From the NCBI RefSeq assembly GCF_002943755.1, contig NZ_MQUB01000001.1, positions 1,166,501 through 1,230,500 on the forward strand: a stretch of 64,000 bases of DNA, written 5' to 3'. This document shows positions 36,527-45,451 of the stretch, in pieces. The notes under the pieces were generated by a model. That model had not been told where the DNA came from. It saw nothing but the letters and a program-made list of their open reading frames with translations, and did not search any database. How positions within the stretch are numbered: position 1 is the first letter of the stretch; each line of letters starts with the position of its first letter. Made by a program: the position numbers and the translations under genes. This stretch comes from Aureitalea marina (GTDB taxonomy: Bacteria; Bacteroidota; Bacteroidia; Flavobacteriales; Flavobacteriaceae).

Positions 36527-38905
36527 ATGAATCGAATGGAAAAAAAGAAATTGCTCACTCTCTCTCCTATTCTGGTGGCCCTGTTTCTGGTGGTCACCAA
36601 TGGCTTGGCCCAGTATGGGCGAGGTGAAGATCGCTATAAGGACTATCAGCTCTATTTCGAACATCCCAGGGAGGAAATCTACCTGGACCTCCCTAAAGGA
36701 GTTTTTTACCCAAATGAGCCCATTCAATTTGCCGGTTATGTTTTTGATAAGCTGAACAGTCTTCCGGCCGTCTTGACTACCAATGTTTATTGCGCAGTCT
36801 ATGATGAATTTGGCTCTTTAATCGTCCAAAAACTCTTCTATGCCCGGGAAGGTAAGTTTGAGGGGGTCTTGGAAATCCCGGCAGAACAAGGTTCGGGTAA
36901 ATACTACATCAAGGCATTTACCAATTGGATGAAGAATTTCTCAAGCAATGCCATGTACCTCAGGGACATTTATGTGGTTGACGAAAACTTCCAATCGACC
37001 GCAAGGTCAAACATCGATACCCCGGCTCGGATCGAGATAAACCCGGAAAGCAGCGAACTTATCGCTGGGGTAAGAAACTCTGTGGGCTTTGCATTTTTTC
37101 CAGGTCAGGGAGGTGGGAGTCAGGTGAGCAAATGTCAATTGACCGATATACAAGGCCAAGTACTGATCCAGGAAATCGAGATCAGCCCCCAAGGTTATGG
37201 GCGATTCTTCCTCTCGCCTCTTCCCGGAGAAGAATACCTGCTAAAGATAGAGACCCAAGAAGGGGTTGTGATTCAAGAAAAGCTCCCTCAGCCGGTTGAA
37301 AAGGGTGTTTCGATTTCGGTGAATTCCCTGCATGCCAATCATATTGCCATAGAGGTCAGGCGACCGGAAACCGATCTCAGGTCCAACAGTGTGATGCCTC
37401 TAGACCTGGCTTTGCATAGAGATGGAAAGATCAAGCTGATGCAGTTTGATCTCAAACCGGGTGAGTCCAACATCTTTATCCCTAAAAAAGAGGCGTTTTC
37501 CGGACTTAACAAAATGTCCATTTTCGATGCCCAACAAAGCCTGTTAGCAGATCGCATCATCTTTAACGACTATGGGATAGACAACTACAGTCAGGCTGAT
37601 ATCCGTGCTAAAGGCAACAGGCCGGATTCGGTGGAAATCGAACTCAGCATCAATGGTGTTTCTAAAAAAGCCGAGACAAGATTGAGTTTATCCGTATTGC
37701 CCGAAGAGTCATTGGCCGATGACAATGACCGGTCCATCCGTTCCTGGTTCATGCTACAATCCTTTTTCTCCAAGGGTATTGGTTCTGAATTGACAACCGC
37801 TGGTATGAGTCGTTTGTCCATGCATCATCTGGACTTATTCTTGCTAAATAACTCATGGAACAGGTACAGCTGGGAAGATGTACTGCAAAACAAACCCCGG
37901 ATTGACCGCAGTTTTGATAATGGTATCTCAATTAGCGGGCAGATTAAGGGCGATAAGAGCGTGCAGAACAAGCGGCTGATCATGTATCAGAAATCAGTTG
38001 GTGAATTCTTCTATTCGCGTGTCGGACCTGATCTGAGTTTTGCCTATGACAACGTTTATGTGATTGAGAACGAACCCTTGCTGTTTTTCGTGGAAGATCA
38101 CGAATTGAAAAAATCAACCCGTGTTGAGGTCAGCCTCAACCCCAGCTATTCTTCAGAGAGCCTCATGGCAGAGGATCTCAAGGCGATATCGTCAGCAAAG
38201 GGGCCCAATGTACAAACCGATTTTGACCGCCCGGTCTTGATGTTCCCAAGTGATGAAGAACTGGACGAGGTATTGATAGTAGCGAAAGTTGAACCCAAAC
38301 TCACTCGTAATCAGCGTTTGGCATCAGGGGTTTTTGAAGGGAACAAGATTGACCAGGACGACTTGAAGCGCAACACTTATTTGTCTGAATACATCCGGAA
38401 ACTTGGATTTAAAGTCAGACCGGGGCCAATAGCGGGAGAAGTGATCGTCTCCGGGAAATTTCCCATGAGTAAGCCGCCTGTGGTTTACATCAACGGCTTC
38501 AGGATTGACTGTATAAACGGCTGTCAAATCAATGATCTGCTGCTAACCAGTGTAGATGAAGTCTATTATGAGCATGTGGGTATAGAAGGTAGCGATGGTG
38601 GAACCCTTTACATTTACGAACTCTTTGGCTCCAGGAACAGTAAAAACAAAATACTACAGCATATTGCCGAGGTCGGTTTCAGTACGCAGGAGTTGAACCA
38701 GCGATTTAAATACAGTGAATTTGCCAAGAACACCTTCTTGGCCTATGGAAACATACATTGGGAAAGTGACATCACCATCCCTGAAGGTGAAAGTACCACG
38801 GTTAAATTTCCCAGCTTTGGCCTATCCCATTTCAAGATCATCATCAATGGGTTTAGCGATAAAGGGGATTTGATTTCTACGGTGAACTATCTTTTACTGG
38901 ATTAA
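36527..38905 (+). CDS. MG2-domain / TonB-plug-like secreted protein
   Basis: 792 residues with an N-terminal signal (LLTLSPILVALFLVVTNGLAQ). Residues about 45-150 are an alpha-2-macroglobulin MG2-like domain (EEIYLDLPKGVFYPNEPIQF, GKYYIKAFTNWMKN). The middle is a series of Ig-like strands and the C-terminal third (DEVLIVAKVEPKL, GEVIVSGKFPMSKPPVVYING) resembles a TonB-dependent receptor plug without a barrel. This layout is common in Bacteroidota envelope proteins of unknown role. It ends overlapping the convergent aminotransferase by 4 bp. Confidence 0.8.
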   Translation: MNRMEKKKLLTLSPILVALFLVVTNGLAQYGRGEDRYKDYQLYFEHPREEIYLDLPKGVFYPNEPIQFAGYVFDKLNSLPAVLTTNVYCAVYDEFGSLIVQKLFYAREGKFEGVLEIPAEQGSGKYYIKAFTNWMKNFSSNAMYLRDIYVVDENFQSTARSNIDTPARIEINPESSELIAGVRNSVGFAFFPGQGGGSQVSKCQLTDIQGQVLIQEIEISPQGYGRFFLSPLPGEEYLLKIETQEGVVIQEKLPQPVEKGVSISVNSLHANHIAIEVRRPETDLRSNSVMPLDLALHRDGKIKLMQFDLKPGESNIFIPKKEAFSGLNKMSIFDAQQSLLADRIIFNDYGIDNYSQADIRAKGNRPDSVEIELSINGVSKKAETRLSLSVLPEESLADDNDRSIRSWFMLQSFFSKGIGSELTTAGMSRLSMHHLDLFLLNNSWNRYSWEDVLQNKPRIDRSFDNGISISGQIKGDKSVQNKRLIMYQKSVGEFFYSRVGPDLSFAYDNVYVIENEPLLFFVEDHELKKSTRVEVSLNPSYSSESLMAEDLKAISSAKGPNVQTDFDRPVLMFPSDEELDEVLIVAKVEPKLTRNQRLASGVFEGNKIDQDDLKRNTYLSEYIRKLGFKVRPGPIAGEVIVSGKFPMSKPPVVYINGFRIDCINGCQINDLLLTSVDEVYYEHVGIEGSDGGTLYIYELFGSRNSKNKILQHIAEVGFSTQELNQRFKYSEFAKNTFLAYGNIHWESDITIPEGESTTVKFPSFGLSHFKIIINGFSDKGDLISTVNYLLLD

Positions 38906-40179
38906 GCCAAATCCCTGATCACTCCCAAGGCCCGATCAATTTCTTCCTTCGAATTATAGATGTGTACCGAGTGTCGCATCAGCTCCTTCCCTACCGACCT
39001 GGGCTGTAACCGTTCTCTTTCCCATAAGGTCTTTTGAAGTTCAGGGCCTGTTAAACCATCGACAGCGTAAGTAGTTATTCCAGCCGCCATAGCTTCGTTA
39101 GTAGAGGACGAAATGGTGACATGAGGCAATTCCTTCAGCCCATCCCTTAAATAGGCTCCTAATTCCTTGATTCGACTAAGCCAACGATCCTTACCAATAC
39201 TTTGGAAGAACTCCACTGAAGCATTATAACCCGTGATCAATGCTGGGTTCCCAGTTCCGTTCTGCATCAAGCGGAAACCGTGATCATCTTGATTGTCCCA
39301 ATTGTAACTGGCCACGGTCGTCCAAATATCTCCAACCACATCTTTATTCACATAAAGCAATCCGCTTCCTGGAGGGGCCAGAAACCACTTGTGCAGACTG
39401 CTGTAATAGGCATCACAACCAATGGCTTTGACATCCACATCGATATGCCCTACGCACTGCGCTCCATCCAGGATGGTGAAAATTCCCTGTTGACGTGCCC
39501 GTTCGCAAATGGCCTCTACTGGCATGATCGTACCGTATACGGAAACAATATGCGGTATGGCAATCACCTTGGTTTTGGGTGTTACCTCTTTAAAAATCGC
39601 ATCAATAATTTCTTGAGGATCATTGGCTGGTATCGGTATGGTAGCCTGCTTGTAAACGCAACCTCTGCGCTTTGCGAGGGTTTGCCAGGCACCGAAACCT
39701 CCCCCGTGTTCCTGGTTGGTGTTTAATAACTCATCTCCTTCCTTGAGGTCCAACCCCATCCCTACGTAATTCATGCCGAAGGTGGCATTTTGTATCAAGG
39801 AGAGCTCCTTATAATCACAGTTGATCAATTCCGCCAGTTTTTCCCGCAATTCAATGTAAGGAAAGTAACCACTGAGCAATTCAGGGCCAGATCCATCTTT
39901 GTAGTCAATAGACGCCGCTTCCCTATTGTAATGCAACATATGATCGATCATGGCGTCGAGGACATAGCCTGGGGTTGGCCCCATGGTTCCGTTGTTGAAA
40001 TAGGTCTGACCTTCCTTTAGCGGGAACTGTTTCCTAACCATACGCCAGTAGTCCTCCGGATCAGTGAAGGTGCGGCTGAGAGGATCAAGTGACCAATTGG
40101 AATGGGTTTGAAAGGAAGCCAATGGCAAAGCAGCAGCAGCCAAGGCTGCCGACTTTAAAAAAGCACGTCGTTTAGTCAA
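38902..40179 (-). CDS. Tat-exported class V aminotransferase-like PLP enzyme
   Basis: 425 residues. A twin-arginine signal (TKRRAFLKSAALAAAALPLA) is followed by an isopenicillin-N-epimerase-like class V aminotransferase fold. The PLP Lys is in YSSLHKWFLAPPGSGLLYV, cofactor-binding residues in QNATFGMNYVGMGL and DGAQCVGHIDVDV. Tat export fits a cofactor loaded in the cytoplasm. Substrate unknown; cysteine-desulphurase and kynureninase-like members share the fold. Confidence 0.9.
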   Translation of the reverse strand: MTKRRAFLKSAALAAAALPLASFQTHSNWSLDPLSRTFTDPEDYWRMVRKQFPLKEGQTYFNNGTMGPTPGYVLDAMIDHMLHYNREAASIDYKDGSGPELLSGYFPYIELREKLAELINCDYKELSLIQNATFGMNYVGMGLDLKEGDELLNTNQEHGGGFGAWQTLAKRRGCVYKQATIPIPANDPQEIIDAIFKEVTPKTKVIAIPHIVSVYGTIMPVEAICERARQQGIFTILDGAQCVGHIDVDVKAIGCDAYYSSLHKWFLAPPGSGLLYVNKDVVGDIWTTVASYNWDNQDDHGFRLMQNGTGNPALITGYNASVEFFQSIGKDRWLSRIKELGAYLRDGLKELPHVTISSSTNEAMAAGITTYAVDGLTGPELQKTLWERERLQPRSVGKELMRHSVHIYNSKEEIDRALGVIRDLA

Positions 40180-40273
40180 AATGGTCGGTTATTAAAGTTG
40201 TTGTGAGGTAAAAAGTACTAAACTTTTGTGAAGCAAATGCTTTGGCGATATAAAAGGGGTCACTCAAAAACTC

Positions 40274-40447
40274 ATGCAAGTCTGTAACATCGAGGAGGAA
40301 ATGTTTGAAATCCTCAGTCTACGGATATATATCGAGAGCGTTATTATCAGTCGGAAGTTTGATAGTGTGCAAAAATGCATTCAGTTTTTTGCAGCCAGCA
40401 TAATTGTCGTTGTTCTGCCCGTTCTTGTTTGGTTGGTAATTGGATGA
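40274..40447 (+). CDS. Possible small tail-anchored membrane protein, 57 aa
   Basis: A 58-codon ORF starting with ATG. The N-terminal half is charged (CNIEEEMFEILSLRIYI) and the C-terminal 20 residues are a clear membrane helix (FFAASIIVVVLPVLVWLVIG). An internal Met10 follows GAGGAGGAA. No homologue recognised and no second copy in the window, so it could be chance. Confidence 0.3.
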   Translation: MQVCNIEEEMFEILSLRIYIESVIISRKFDSVQKCIQFFAASIIVVVLPVLVWLVIG

Positions 40448-40758
40448 GTGAGCAGTGAAGAGTTAAAGGTAAAGTGCTTCTAGATCTGGAGATCTCTAAT
40501 GAAAAATCTTAGCCGCAGGTTGATCAGTTAAACTGTATTGCTAAATACCCGAAAAATTGTCTCTTTAACGATTAAATAAATCGATTAATTTGAAATTTCT
40601 TACATTTACATTCCCTTTCCATGATAGCGTCATCCCCTGACGCCGTTTTACTTAACCTATTTTCCTTGATCTGCTTATCAATTGGTGAACAATTGTAATG
40701 GCCGTTAGTGTCTTTCATCTGCTCCTCGGGTGATCTGCGCTTCCTGGCAGGAAAAGAG
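40448..40758. other. Gene-free stretch before the first ASSYAIH micro-ORF
   Basis: Only very short chance ORFs are seen (for example 25 codons from 40621). It presumably holds the promoter or a long 5' leader for the micro-ORF at 40781. Confidence 0.4.
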
Positions 40759-40764
40759 TATAAC
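40759..40764 (+). promoter_or_regulatory. TATAAC element 16 nt before a micro-ORF
   Basis: The hexamer sits exactly 16 nt before ATG 40781. The same hexamer at the same distance precedes the micro-ORFs at 45353 and 50314. Here and at 45331 the match extends to GTATAACCTT. It may be a promoter -10 type box or a leader element. Confidence 0.5.
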
Positions 40765-40780
40765 CTTACAAGTAAAGCGT

Positions 40781-40900
40781 ATGAAGAAATTATTACTTAA
40801 ACTCAACTTCTTACGTCAGATCCCGACTGAAACACGGGAACGGTGGAACCGTAAGCTCGAGGAATATGCTCGCGCAAGCAGTTATGCGATACACCGCTGA
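40781..40900 (+). CDS. Micro-ORF, 39 aa, ASSYAIH C-terminus
   Basis: A 40-codon ORF with ATG start. The N-terminal part is basic and hydrophobic (MKKLLLKLNFLRQI), the C-terminal half amphipathic (RWNRKLEEYARASSYAIHR). The C-terminal ~20 residues match the 32-residue ORF at 45353 as WN-x2-L-x-E-x-A-(K/R)-ASSYAIH. Codons in the shared part differ by synonymous changes (AGC/AGT, GCG/GCC, ATA/ATT, CAC/CAT), so the peptide is what is conserved. Preceded by TATAAC-N16-ATG and followed by a terminator, it forms a self-contained transcription unit. Function unknown. Confidence 0.7.
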   Translation: MKKLLLKLNFLRQIPTETRERWNRKLEEYARASSYAIHR

Positions 40901-40924
40901 CAAGATCGTTATTGAAAGACTGCT

Positions 40925-40956
40925 GAACCTTGGCCCAAAGCCAGGGTTCGCTTTTT
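40925..40956 (+). terminator. Rho-independent terminator after the first micro-ORF
   Basis: GAACCTTGGC (40925) pairs over 10 bp with GCCAGGGTTC (40940) around loop CCAAA, followed by GCTTTTT. It lies 25 bp after the micro-ORF stop. From here to 41239 no gene is supported. Confidence 0.8.
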
Positions 40957-41239
40957 AATCTATTTTTAAAAACTTCCAATAAGCTGAGCCTTTATCGTTC
41001 AGAATGAATGTCTCAGTTTGCTTTCTTATTCTAGAAGTCTTCCGACCTTCAGTAATTAAAGAAGTAAATCGAACAATTAAACCTTAACTAAAAGTTGCTG
41101 ATGCTTCAATTTCATGTAGATGCGAGGGTAAATAATGAGGCTAGAACTGCGTTGAATTAAGTTTATCAAACCTTTAACTCTCGACATTGTGTTTTGGATT
41201 CGACCATAAATTCCAAATTTCAACCAAAAATTCAAAGGC

Positions 41240-41764
41240 ATGATCATATTTGTGGACATGGACGAAGTAATAGCCGATAGCTATGGTCACTTCATCCGTT
41301 TATACAACCAGGAGTTCAATGCCAGTCTTCAAATGAAGAATATTCACTTTGGTGAAGCCTGGCAAAATGTACCGGAAGAACATCAGTCTCGTGTAAAAGA
41401 ATATCACTGGGAGCCTGGATTTTTCTCAGACCTTGACCCCCTGCCCGGGAGTCAAGAAGTTCTTGAGGAAATTGCAACCATTCACGATGTCTATATCGCG
41501 ACAGCAGCCACCCAATTTCCCAATTCACTTCGGGAAAAAAGTGATTGGCTGGACCACTATTTTCCCTTTATCCACTGGAGAAATAGGATCCTATGTGGAG
41601 ATAAAAGTATCTTGAAGGGAGATGTGTTGATAGACGACAGGTCGTACAATCTGGAGAGTTTTGAAGGCAGATCGATTATGTTCGCCTCTCCTCATAACAA
41701 TGGCAGTAACAGTTATGAAAAGGTCAGTTCTTGGTATCAGCTAAAGGATCTATTTCTAAAATAG
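41240..41764 (+). CDS. 5'(3')-deoxyribonucleotidase (NT5C family)
   Basis: 174 residues, HAD superfamily. Motif I is FVDMDEVIADSYG (nucleophile Asp and acid/base Asp), motif II IATAATQFPNS, and motif IV GDVLIDDRSYN. This matches bacterial and eukaryotic 5'(3')-deoxyribonucleotidases, which dephosphorylate dNMPs and so control nucleotide pools. Monocistronic; a short hairpin (CTGC-TTA-GCAG, 41778-41789) followed by ATTTTC after its stop may end transcription. Confidence 0.9.
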   Translation: MIIFVDMDEVIADSYGHFIRLYNQEFNASLQMKNIHFGEAWQNVPEEHQSRVKEYHWEPGFFSDLDPLPGSQEVLEEIATIHDVYIATAATQFPNSLREKSDWLDHYFPFIHWRNRILCGDKSILKGDVLIDDRSYNLESFEGRSIMFASPHNNGSNSYEKVSSWYQLKDLFLK

Positions 41765-41822
41765 TGCGTCTTCTGTCTGCTTAGCAGATTTTCTTAACTT
41801 GCAGTAAGCGGCTAACTAATCA

Positions 41823-44015
41823 ATGCAATCTACCTCTACTGCAGCTAAAAAATTTGGAACCTTCGGTGGGGTGTTCACCCCTACCTTGTTGACCATCTTG
41901 GGTGTGATCATGTACCTGCGGATGGGTTGGGTGGTAGGTAATGCCGGCCTTCTGGGGGCATGGCTGATCATAGGGATTTCCTTTCTGATAACCCTATGTA
42001 CGGCTTTATCTATGTCTGCCATTACCACCAATATCCGTATTGGTGCTGGTGGTGCCTATGCGATCATATCCCAGTCTTTGGGATTGGAAGTGGGCGGTAG
42101 TCTAGGGATTCCGCGCTACATTTCACAGGGACTGGCCTCGACGCTATACATCTTTGGTTTCAGGGAAGGTTGGCTCAGTATTTTTCCCTTGCATTCCCCT
42201 TTTTTGGTAGATCTGGTGGTGTTTGCGGTCCTGATTACCATTGCCTATATCAGTGCTAACCTGGCCATCAAGACTCAATTCGTTATTATGGGGGTCATTG
42301 TTCTTTCCCTGGTCTCCGTAGTCATGGCAGCCTATCACGGCTCTATGATTAACCCTTTAGAGGAATCACTTCGCTGGGGTAGTTTTAAAGGTTCGCCGGA
42401 GAACGGATTCAGTGGCAGTGGCTTTTGGGTGGTCTTTGCCGTATTCTTCCCCGCTGCAACTGGTATTATGGCCGGTGCAAACATGTCAGGGGAATTGAAA
42501 GACCCAAGAAGAAGTATACCCGTCGGTACGCTCTGGGCCATAGGCGTGAGCTTTGTGATCTATGTCCTTTTGGCTTATTGGCTGTCCCGGTCTGCTTCAG
42601 AACAGGAATTGATCAGCAATTACAATGTTGTGGTAGACAAGGCCTATTTTGGGCCCCTGATCATAGCCGGAATATTGGGAGCTACCTTTTCCTCAGCTCT
42701 GGCCTCTATAGTAGGTTCTTCGCGTATTCTATACGCTATGGGAGAACACCGGGTTCTTCCGTTCAGTAAATTCCTGTCGGGTACCAGCTATAATGGCCAA
42801 CCCAGGAATGCCATGTTAGTTACGGGAATCTTGATCTTTGTGACCATGCTACTTCGGGATCTGAATGCCATCGCTCCCCTGGTTACTCTCTTTTTCCTGG
42901 TTACCTATGCCATGATCAACTCGGTTGTTATAATTGAACAGCGCCTGGGACTGATCAGTTATCGGCCCCTGTTCAAGGTAAGAAAGTGGATACCCTGGTT
43001 GGGTCTCTTTTCTTCCCTTCTAGCCATGTTCATCATCAATTCCACGATTAGCCTGATCACATTTGCGATCGTGTTGTCGGTCTATTGGTACTTGTCCAGA
43101 CAAAACCTCGAAACGCCATTTGAAGATGTCCGTTCGGGTCTCTTTGTTTCTTTCGCGGAATGGGCTGCCAAGCACACCTGGGGCATGAAATCCATGCAGC
43201 AAAGGGCGTGGAAACCGAATCTAATGGTGCCAATTCGCGACATAGTCGGCGCAAGGGGCAACTTCAACTTTCTTAGGAATATTGCCCTCCCCAAAGGCTC
43301 GATCAACCTCCTGGGAATAGAAGCTGATCCTAAATCAAATCGGCTGGCATCCGAACTGGAAGATCTTTCCCTAGCATTTAGGGATTCTGGGGTGTTCTCA
43401 TCCTGGACCGTAATCCATGCGGCCGATTTTGCGCGGGGAGTAAACTACTCTAACCAGGCATTGAGGTCGGCCTTTTTCCGACCCAATATCGTATTTCTCA
43501 ATATGCAGGAACACGATGATTACGAACTGGAATTAAGACCGGTTATGAAGGAATGCATCCGGCTGGAAATTGGCGTTCTTCTGTTTCGATCGCATCCAAC
43601 TGCCAATTTGGGCAAGCGGAAGATGATCAATGTTTGGGTCAGTGACAGACAGGGTTCATGGACCTTGGGCTGGGATATTGGTAACCTGGATCTAAGCACT
43701 CTGATTGCTTATAAGCTTAAGAAAAATTGGGAGGCGTCCATCCGTTTGATAACAGTTATTGGTAACGAGAAAGAAATGGAGGAAGCAAGAGCTTTCCTAG
43801 AAGACCTGGTCAACCTGGCTCGGCTTCCCAATACCCTGATCGAAGTGCATCACGGGCGGTTTAGAGATTATGTCCCTGATGCCCCTCAGGCCGACCTGAA
43901 CATCTTTGGAATGGATCAGGACCTACCCTTTCAATTTGTGGAAGAGATCACCCTGCTTACCCAAAGCAGTTGCCTGTTCGTTAAAGACTCAGGTCACGAA
44001 AGTATTTTGGCTTAA
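41823..44015 (+). CDS. SLC12-like (cation-chloride cotransporter) APC permease
   Basis: 730 residues. The N-terminal ~430 residues contain 11-12 membrane helices of the APC fold, opening with FGTFGGVFTPTLLTILGVIMYLRMG, which is highly typical of Na-K-Cl/K-Cl cotransporters. The helix-6 region ATGIMAGANMSGELKDPRRSIPVGT supports this. The C-terminal ~270 residues form the soluble SLC12-type domain. The predicted role is ion (K+, Na+, Cl-) or amino-acid symport across the inner membrane. A 60-residue membrane protein follows 17 bp later in the same transcript. Confidence 0.9.
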   Translation: MQSTSTAAKKFGTFGGVFTPTLLTILGVIMYLRMGWVVGNAGLLGAWLIIGISFLITLCTALSMSAITTNIRIGAGGAYAIISQSLGLEVGGSLGIPRYISQGLASTLYIFGFREGWLSIFPLHSPFLVDLVVFAVLITIAYISANLAIKTQFVIMGVIVLSLVSVVMAAYHGSMINPLEESLRWGSFKGSPENGFSGSGFWVVFAVFFPAATGIMAGANMSGELKDPRRSIPVGTLWAIGVSFVIYVLLAYWLSRSASEQELISNYNVVVDKAYFGPLIIAGILGATFSSALASIVGSSRILYAMGEHRVLPFSKFLSGTSYNGQPRNAMLVTGILIFVTMLLRDLNAIAPLVTLFFLVTYAMINSVVIIEQRLGLISYRPLFKVRKWIPWLGLFSSLLAMFIINSTISLITFAIVLSVYWYLSRQNLETPFEDVRSGLFVSFAEWAAKHTWGMKSMQQRAWKPNLMVPIRDIVGARGNFNFLRNIALPKGSINLLGIEADPKSNRLASELEDLSLAFRDSGVFSSWTVIHAADFARGVNYSNQALRSAFFRPNIVFLNMQEHDDYELELRPVMKECIRLEIGVLLFRSHPTANLGKRKMINVWVSDRQGSWTLGWDIGNLDLSTLIAYKLKKNWEASIRLITVIGNEKEMEEARAFLEDLVNLARLPNTLIEVHHGRFRDYVPDAPQADLNIFGMDQDLPFQFVEEITLLTQSSCLFVKDSGHESILA

Positions 44016-44032
44016 CACTAAAACCCACTGAT

Positions 44033-44215
44033 ATGTCACGCATCATGCAATTAAACCTGATCATTATCCTGTTGATCCTGACGGCAGTCTCCATGATCTA
44101 TCTGGGATACAAGGCAGATATCTACCCTCCAAAACTAACTGGGGTCGGCTTCTTGTTCGTTGCCTGGGCGATACAGGTGATCAAGAATAAACTGGAAAGT
44201 GGTTTGAATAAATAG
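44033..44215 (+). CDS. Small two-helix membrane protein linked to the SLC12-like permease
   Basis: 60 residues. Two hydrophobic helices (LNLIIILLILTAVSMIYLGY and LTGVGFLFVAWAIQVI) are joined by KADIYPPK, with a basic C-terminus. It starts 17 bp after the transporter, so it is probably co-expressed and may be an accessory subunit; that link is inference. Confidence 0.75.
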   Translation: MSRIMQLNLIIILLILTAVSMIYLGYKADIYPPKLTGVGFLFVAWAIQVIKNKLESGLNK

Positions 44216-44218
44216 GAC

Positions 44219-44258
44219 GGAGACGCACCTTGGATATGGCAAATTAAGATGCGCCTCC
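44219..44258. terminator. Possible bidirectional hairpin between convergent genes
   Basis: GGAG-A-CGCA-CCTT at 44219 pairs with AAG-A-TGCG-CCTCC ending at 44258, a broken 11-bp stem with small bulges. There is no clear T-tract, but it sits midway between two converging genes. Confidence 0.35.
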
Positions 44259-44289
44259 TACAGATTTGTTTGTTCAAATAGCACGGGCA

Positions 44290-44661
44290 CTAAGCCGGTG
44301 CAAATTCTTCACGGTTACGGTTTTCGTAGATCCGTTCGATCATGCCGGGTAATTTTTCCACGGCAGCAGACAATCCATGGGCCTGACCGGCTTCCAAAAA
44401 TTGGATCTCATCACCTTTGGTAACTAGGAATCCTATGGGTTCAATACCCATTTCGGCTCCGGCTCCCATGCCTTGTCCCTTATTGTCTTTGGCCTCAGCT
44501 CCTTCGCCTCCTCCAGAGCCAAATCCCATTCCGACCTTGATCACGGGAACACACTTAAAAGCACCCAATTCGAAGGGTTCTCCCATCACGGTTTCCGTCT
44601 TGGCCTCGGTCTTCATGAAGTCAGTGATCTGTTTGATCATTTCGTCAAATGGAAGGTTCAT
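44290..44661 (-). CDS. GerW/YtfJ family protein
   Basis: 123 residues. It opens with IKQITDFMKTEAKTETVMGEPFE, includes VIKVGMGFGSGGGEG and ends with IGFLVTKGDEIQFLEAG, the sporulation GerW (YtfJ) family pattern. The family also occurs widely in non-sporulating bacteria, where its role is unknown. In Bacillus the gene lies next to ytfI (DUF2953), and here a DUF2953-like gene lies immediately upstream, so the pairing is kept. Confidence 0.88.
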   Translation of the reverse strand: MNLPFDEMIKQITDFMKTEAKTETVMGEPFELGAFKCVPVIKVGMGFGSGGGEGAEAKDNKGQGMGAGAEMGIEPIGFLVTKGDEIQFLEAGQAHGLSAAVEKLPGMIERIYENRNREEFAPA

Positions 44662-44671
44662 GACATCGTTT

Positions 44672-45183
44672 TTAAGGGTTAAACATCGCTTTTATCAATC
44701 GGTAGGGTTGAGTGCGGAGGCGCAATCTTATGGCATTGTGATGCTCGAAGTTGACCTGCCACTCCCCTTTTATTCTATTCATCCACCAAAAAACCGGGTA
44801 TAATTTGGCATTGGTAACCCAATTTCCTGTGTCCAGGTCGATCCTCAATTCTTTCAAAGTGATCGCCTTCAAAAGGGCATTGATCTGGTTCCGACTCGGT
44901 TTCCAACCAAATCCTTTCTTTTTTCTTTTGTTTTTCTCTCTATGCTGATCCTTTGGCTTTCTTTTTCCCAGTTGACGCAAGGGATAAAAATTAAAGAGCC
45001 AGCCTAAAACGCTTAACCGGCAGATTATAAGCTCTTGTTTGTCTTCTACTAGTTCTGCTTTAAGCAGCCCCGGTATCGCAAAAAGTATTGGTTTCGGTCT
45101 GAGTTGATATACAACTCCAGTGGGGCCAGGAGCAGCCAACTGATCAGTAATGCAAGAATTCCGAGCAGTATCCACCAGATCAT
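44672..45183 (-). CDS. DUF2953/YtfI-like membrane protein, frameshifted as sequenced
   Basis: From ATG 45183 the frame reads a membrane helix (WWILLGILALLISWLLLAPL) and YINSDRNQYFLRYRG, then hits TAG. The other frame continues with LLKAELVEDKQELIICRLSVLG and a basic patch (GKRKPKDQHREKNKRKKKG) to the stop at 44672. One extra C in the plus-strand CCCC run at 45068-45071 joins them as RYRGLLKAEL, a ~170-residue protein. Such a one-helix protein with a soluble C-terminal part fits DUF2953, and its place before GerW agrees. Assignment to DUF2953 is moderate. Confidence 0.6.
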
Positions 45184-45330
45184 AGTCCAACTTTTTCGCG
45201 AAGTAAGCAAAGCCCTGTATCACAGGCAATGACTGTGGTCATGAACACAAAGTTTTTATCAACAATTCCAATTTAACTCAAGATGAAGAAGTTGGATATA
45301 AACGTTTTAGCGAACCAAAAGTCATACTTG

Positions 45331-45336
45331 TATAAC
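45331..45336 (+). promoter_or_regulatory. TATAAC element 16 nt before a micro-ORF
   Basis: TATAAC, extended GTATAACCTT, lies exactly 16 nt before ATG 45353, as at 40759 and 50292. Confidence 0.5.
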
Positions 45337-45352
45337 CTTTAAACTTTAGATT

Positions 45353-45451
45353 ATGAGAAAGCCTGTGAAAACATGGGCCGAGCGCTTGAAAGCATGGAAT
45401 GAGGTATTGATAGAACTGGCCAAAGCGAGTAGTTATGCCATTCATCATTAA
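45353..45451 (+). CDS. Micro-ORF, 32 aa, ASSYAIH C-terminus
   Basis: A 33-codon ORF with ATG start. After a basic start (MRKPVKTWAERLK) comes AWNEVLIELAKASSYAIHH. It shares WN-x2-L-x-E-x-A-(K/R)-ASSYAIH with the ORF at 40781, with mostly synonymous codon differences in the last nine codons. The helical wheel is amphipathic. It stands alone on the plus strand behind TATAAC-N16. It is not in an operon with the minus-strand genes on either side. Function unknown. Confidence 0.7.
   Translation: MRKPVKTWAERLKAWNEVLIELAKASSYAIHH

Noticed and set aside
40621-40734. Short plus-strand ORFs (25 and 11 codons) before the 40781 micro-ORF
   Set aside because: No motif shared with the micro-ORF families, no TATAAC element at 22 nt before the start.
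41077-41259. 60-codon minus-strand ORF
   Set aside because: It overlaps the start of the nucleotidase gene on the other strand, lacks a domain and looks like chance in AT-rich DNA.
45281-45340. 19-codon ORF ending at the TATAAC box of the 45353 micro-ORF
   Set aside because: It has no similar ORF before the other two TATAAC boxes and overlaps the element itself.
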